From Vanilla planifolia (Eukaryota > Streptophyta > Magnoliopsida > Asparagales > Orchidaceae): DNA of 64,000 bases. Below are positions 61,935 to 64,000 of this stretch, piece after piece (the stretch's first letter is position 1; the number at the start of each line of letters is the position of its first letter). The stretch lies in the NCBI GenBank assembly GCA_023846275.1, contig JAIUJO010000289.1, positions 62,001-126,000 of the forward strand, read 5' to 3'. A program made the translations under genes and the position numbers. The notes beneath the pieces are model-generated. The model saw nothing but the letters and a program-made list of their open reading frames with translations, searched no databases and was not told where the DNA came from.

Positions 61935-64000
61935 TATATCTCTTAGTCTCTCTTGTCTATACATCATCTTTTCTAGTTTGCAATGTTTTCTCCCCCATTT
62001 TATATCTCTTTTTTATCTCATTCTCACAACCAATAGCTTATTTTAGAGTTGAATCTTTTCTATGTAACTTTGCATTATCTCCCTTGCAATTCTCACAAAA
62101 TTTCTTTTCCGTCTATCTTCCATAATCTTTTCTCTTTAATTCTCTTTCTCTCACCATTCTTCACCCCTCCCTTCATCACACCCTTTAATTTTTTCCTTCT
62201 CTATCATATTATGACTTTATCATCTCTTTTTGTTGATCTCTCCATCATTGTCCTATTATCTAACTATCTTGTCAATCATTATCTTTTGTCAATCTCTCTT
62301 TTGGTCGCACTCACACTTCATGTTTTCGTTTTATCACTCTTCTCTCTCTTATCTATCAATCATAACTATGTCTTTCCCTTCTCACTTTTCTTTATCTTCC
62401 TCTATGCCTTTATTTATCTCTCTTTGGCTACTTGTTCTATTCTCCTTCTCTTTGCCTCATTTTTCTCTCCCTCTTCTTAATTGCAACAACTTACTCATTT
62501 TACCTCCACTTTCTCTCTATTTTGGAATCTTTCTCCCTCCTTCCAATAATTTGTGTCCTTCACTCTTTTGATGCCTTACTCTCCTTGTCTATGTCCTCTC
62601 TCTACAATCTATTTGATCTCACATTATGCCTACTTGTTTTTTCTTCTCTAACTTCTCTTAACCCCTTTTTCTTGTCACTCCGCTCTAAAATTCATGCTCC
62701 TCACTTTTTTTCTCTTGTCTCTCACTCTTTCATTCTCTCTTTTCATTATGTACTTTCACTCTATATTTTGCATTTATCATTCTTGATCTATATTAAACTC
62801 ATTTTTATTCTTTCACTTGTATTCTCTCTTAATTTATTCATGAGTCATCAATATCTCTATTTATTTCTCTTTGTCTCTTTAGAATTTATTTCATAATCTA
62901 TCTTTGTTGCACTTAATCCTAGCATCTTAGTCTCCCTCCCTTCCCTTTTCTTGTTTATTTCTCTTTCTCCTTTCTCTCTCCTTCACTACCTCTTTTCACT
63001 CTTCTTTCCTTGTCACCCATCTTTCTTCTAAATCTCTCTAAGGAACTTTTCAATCCTAATTCTCTCTTCCTTTTCAATCCTCAGTCACCAAAATCTTCTA
63101 ATTTCCTTTTTTATTTCTTTCATTGAACTAATTCTCAAATTGTTCAGTCCAACTTGTTCCCTATTTTTATATTCCTCCCTATCATTTTTCCTTAACGGTT
63201 TTTTTCTTTTATTATCTCTTTATCTTTCTCCATCTATCTCCTAATCTATATTTTTTCTATTCTTGTTTGTCTTTATGTTCCTTCTCTCTTTCCTCTCTTT
63301 CTTCTTACTCTTTATATATCTCTTTTTGTTTAAGTAATTTTTAGATGTCTTTTCTCCACCATTCCTTACATCACTTTTCGCTTTATCTTTTATTTTTCTC
63401 TTCTCTCTCTTATTTCCAACTTTTCACTATTTTCTCTCTCTCTCTTGACACTCCCTTTTCTCTCTATGTTCCTTTGACTTGATATCTCTTTATCTATCTT
63501 TTAGTTTTACTCCATTTCATTTTATTCTTAATTTATCTACTCACTCTATATTCTACTCCACATAGTTCTTTTCTTCTATTTATATTATCACTCTTCTTTC
63601 ATTGCCTTCTCTCACTCTCATTACCTTATTCTTTATTTTCTTTCTATCTCTCTACTAGACCTCTTTACCCATCAAAATTTTTATGTTTGGCTGTCTCTTT
63701 AATTTCTATCTTAACCTTTTAATTTATATACTATACAATGCTTCTCACTCTGTATTCATTGACCTCTTTATGTCTTTGGTCTCTATGTATTACTGTAATT
63801 ATTTATCGTTGACTTTTTTCTCTCAACGACTCTTCAATCTCCTAGACCTCACAACTTTCTATATCATCTCATCCTCGTCCTCAATCACTCAATATTTCTC
63901 ATTTTTATCTACCCATACTCTCTATCAGTTTACTGTCATTACTTTTAAATTTAATATCATCAATCCCATTCATACAATCTATTGCTCCCTATTTCTTTTG
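61935..64000. repeat. Polypyrimidine domain of unit 5 (incomplete at window end)
   Basis: This C/T-rich + strand begins with TATCTCTTAGTCTCTC and continues in register with 56,490 onward of unit 4. For example, TCATTCTCACAACCAATAGC (62,018) matches TAATTCTCACAACCTATAAC (56,565). It is cut by the window edge. No gene is visible. Confidence 0.83.

Larger units (their letters stand above)
60301..64000. repeat. Long-unit AT/CT satellite, unit 5 (continues past window end)
   Basis: The unit starts at the GTGATATGAA landmark (60,334) and is still in pyrimidine domain at the window edge. The AT/CT boundary lacks about 0.57 kb relative to unit 4: sequence matching about 55,910 is joined near 61,935 to sequence matching about 56,490. 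The AAATATTTGTG landmark is therefore missing. Confidence 0.83.

Noticed and set aside
40732..64000. Polypyrimidine tracts as splice-acceptor or intron signals of genes
   Set aside because: The tracts run for kilobases, recur in tandem, and are not associated with exons showing coding potential.

Overview
This window looks like non-coding, repeat-built eukaryotic nuclear DNA, and I find no gene in it that I can support. A land plant is the most likely source, but that rests mainly on one ~0.7 kb insertion (25,984-26,688). Read on the minus strand, it has the layout of a degenerate Copia-like LTR. There are no tRNA, rRNA, CRISPR, bacterial operon or telomere-repeat signals. Every long open frame falls inside compositionally extreme repeat and is best explained by a shortage of stop codons.

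Left part (1-40,731): about 40 kb of degenerate T/G-rich DNA on the + strand. It is built from TG, GCATG, TATG and TTTG words, so purines and pyrimidines alternate over long stretches. The array is split only by the LTR-like insertion. It looks like simple sequence, but it carries older organisation. At least eight copies of a recognisable 'ATGTGGTAGTG' landmark block occur. A collinear duplication of about 2.6 kb relates ~3.1-5.75 kb to ~26.76-29.45 kb at a nearly constant offset of ~23.65 kb. There are further dispersed duplications, and a well-preserved tandem duplication of an ~887 bp unit lies at 18,038-19,812.

Right part (40,732-64,000): the T/G array stops abruptly inside a different satellite. 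That satellite is a long-unit tandem repeat of five copies, the first and last incomplete. Each unit has an A+T-rich domain (about 1.2-1.9 kb) followed by a polypyrimidine domain (about 2.6-4.2 kb, C/T on the + strand, very few G). Landmarks recur in the same order at spacings of about 4.5-6.1 kb. The length differences come from unit-specific deletions or replacements, and unit 4 (54,191-60,300) is the most complete copy.

The two halves share T-richness on the + strand but have opposite C/G skew: G far exceeds C on the left, C far exceeds G on the right. The left half has Z-DNA-forming character. The right half has polypurine/polypyrimidine (triplex-forming) character alternating with easily unwound A+T-rich DNA. 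This resembles constitutive heterochromatin or a knob/centromere-flank-like satellite block. That assignment is inference from sequence composition and repeat structure only.
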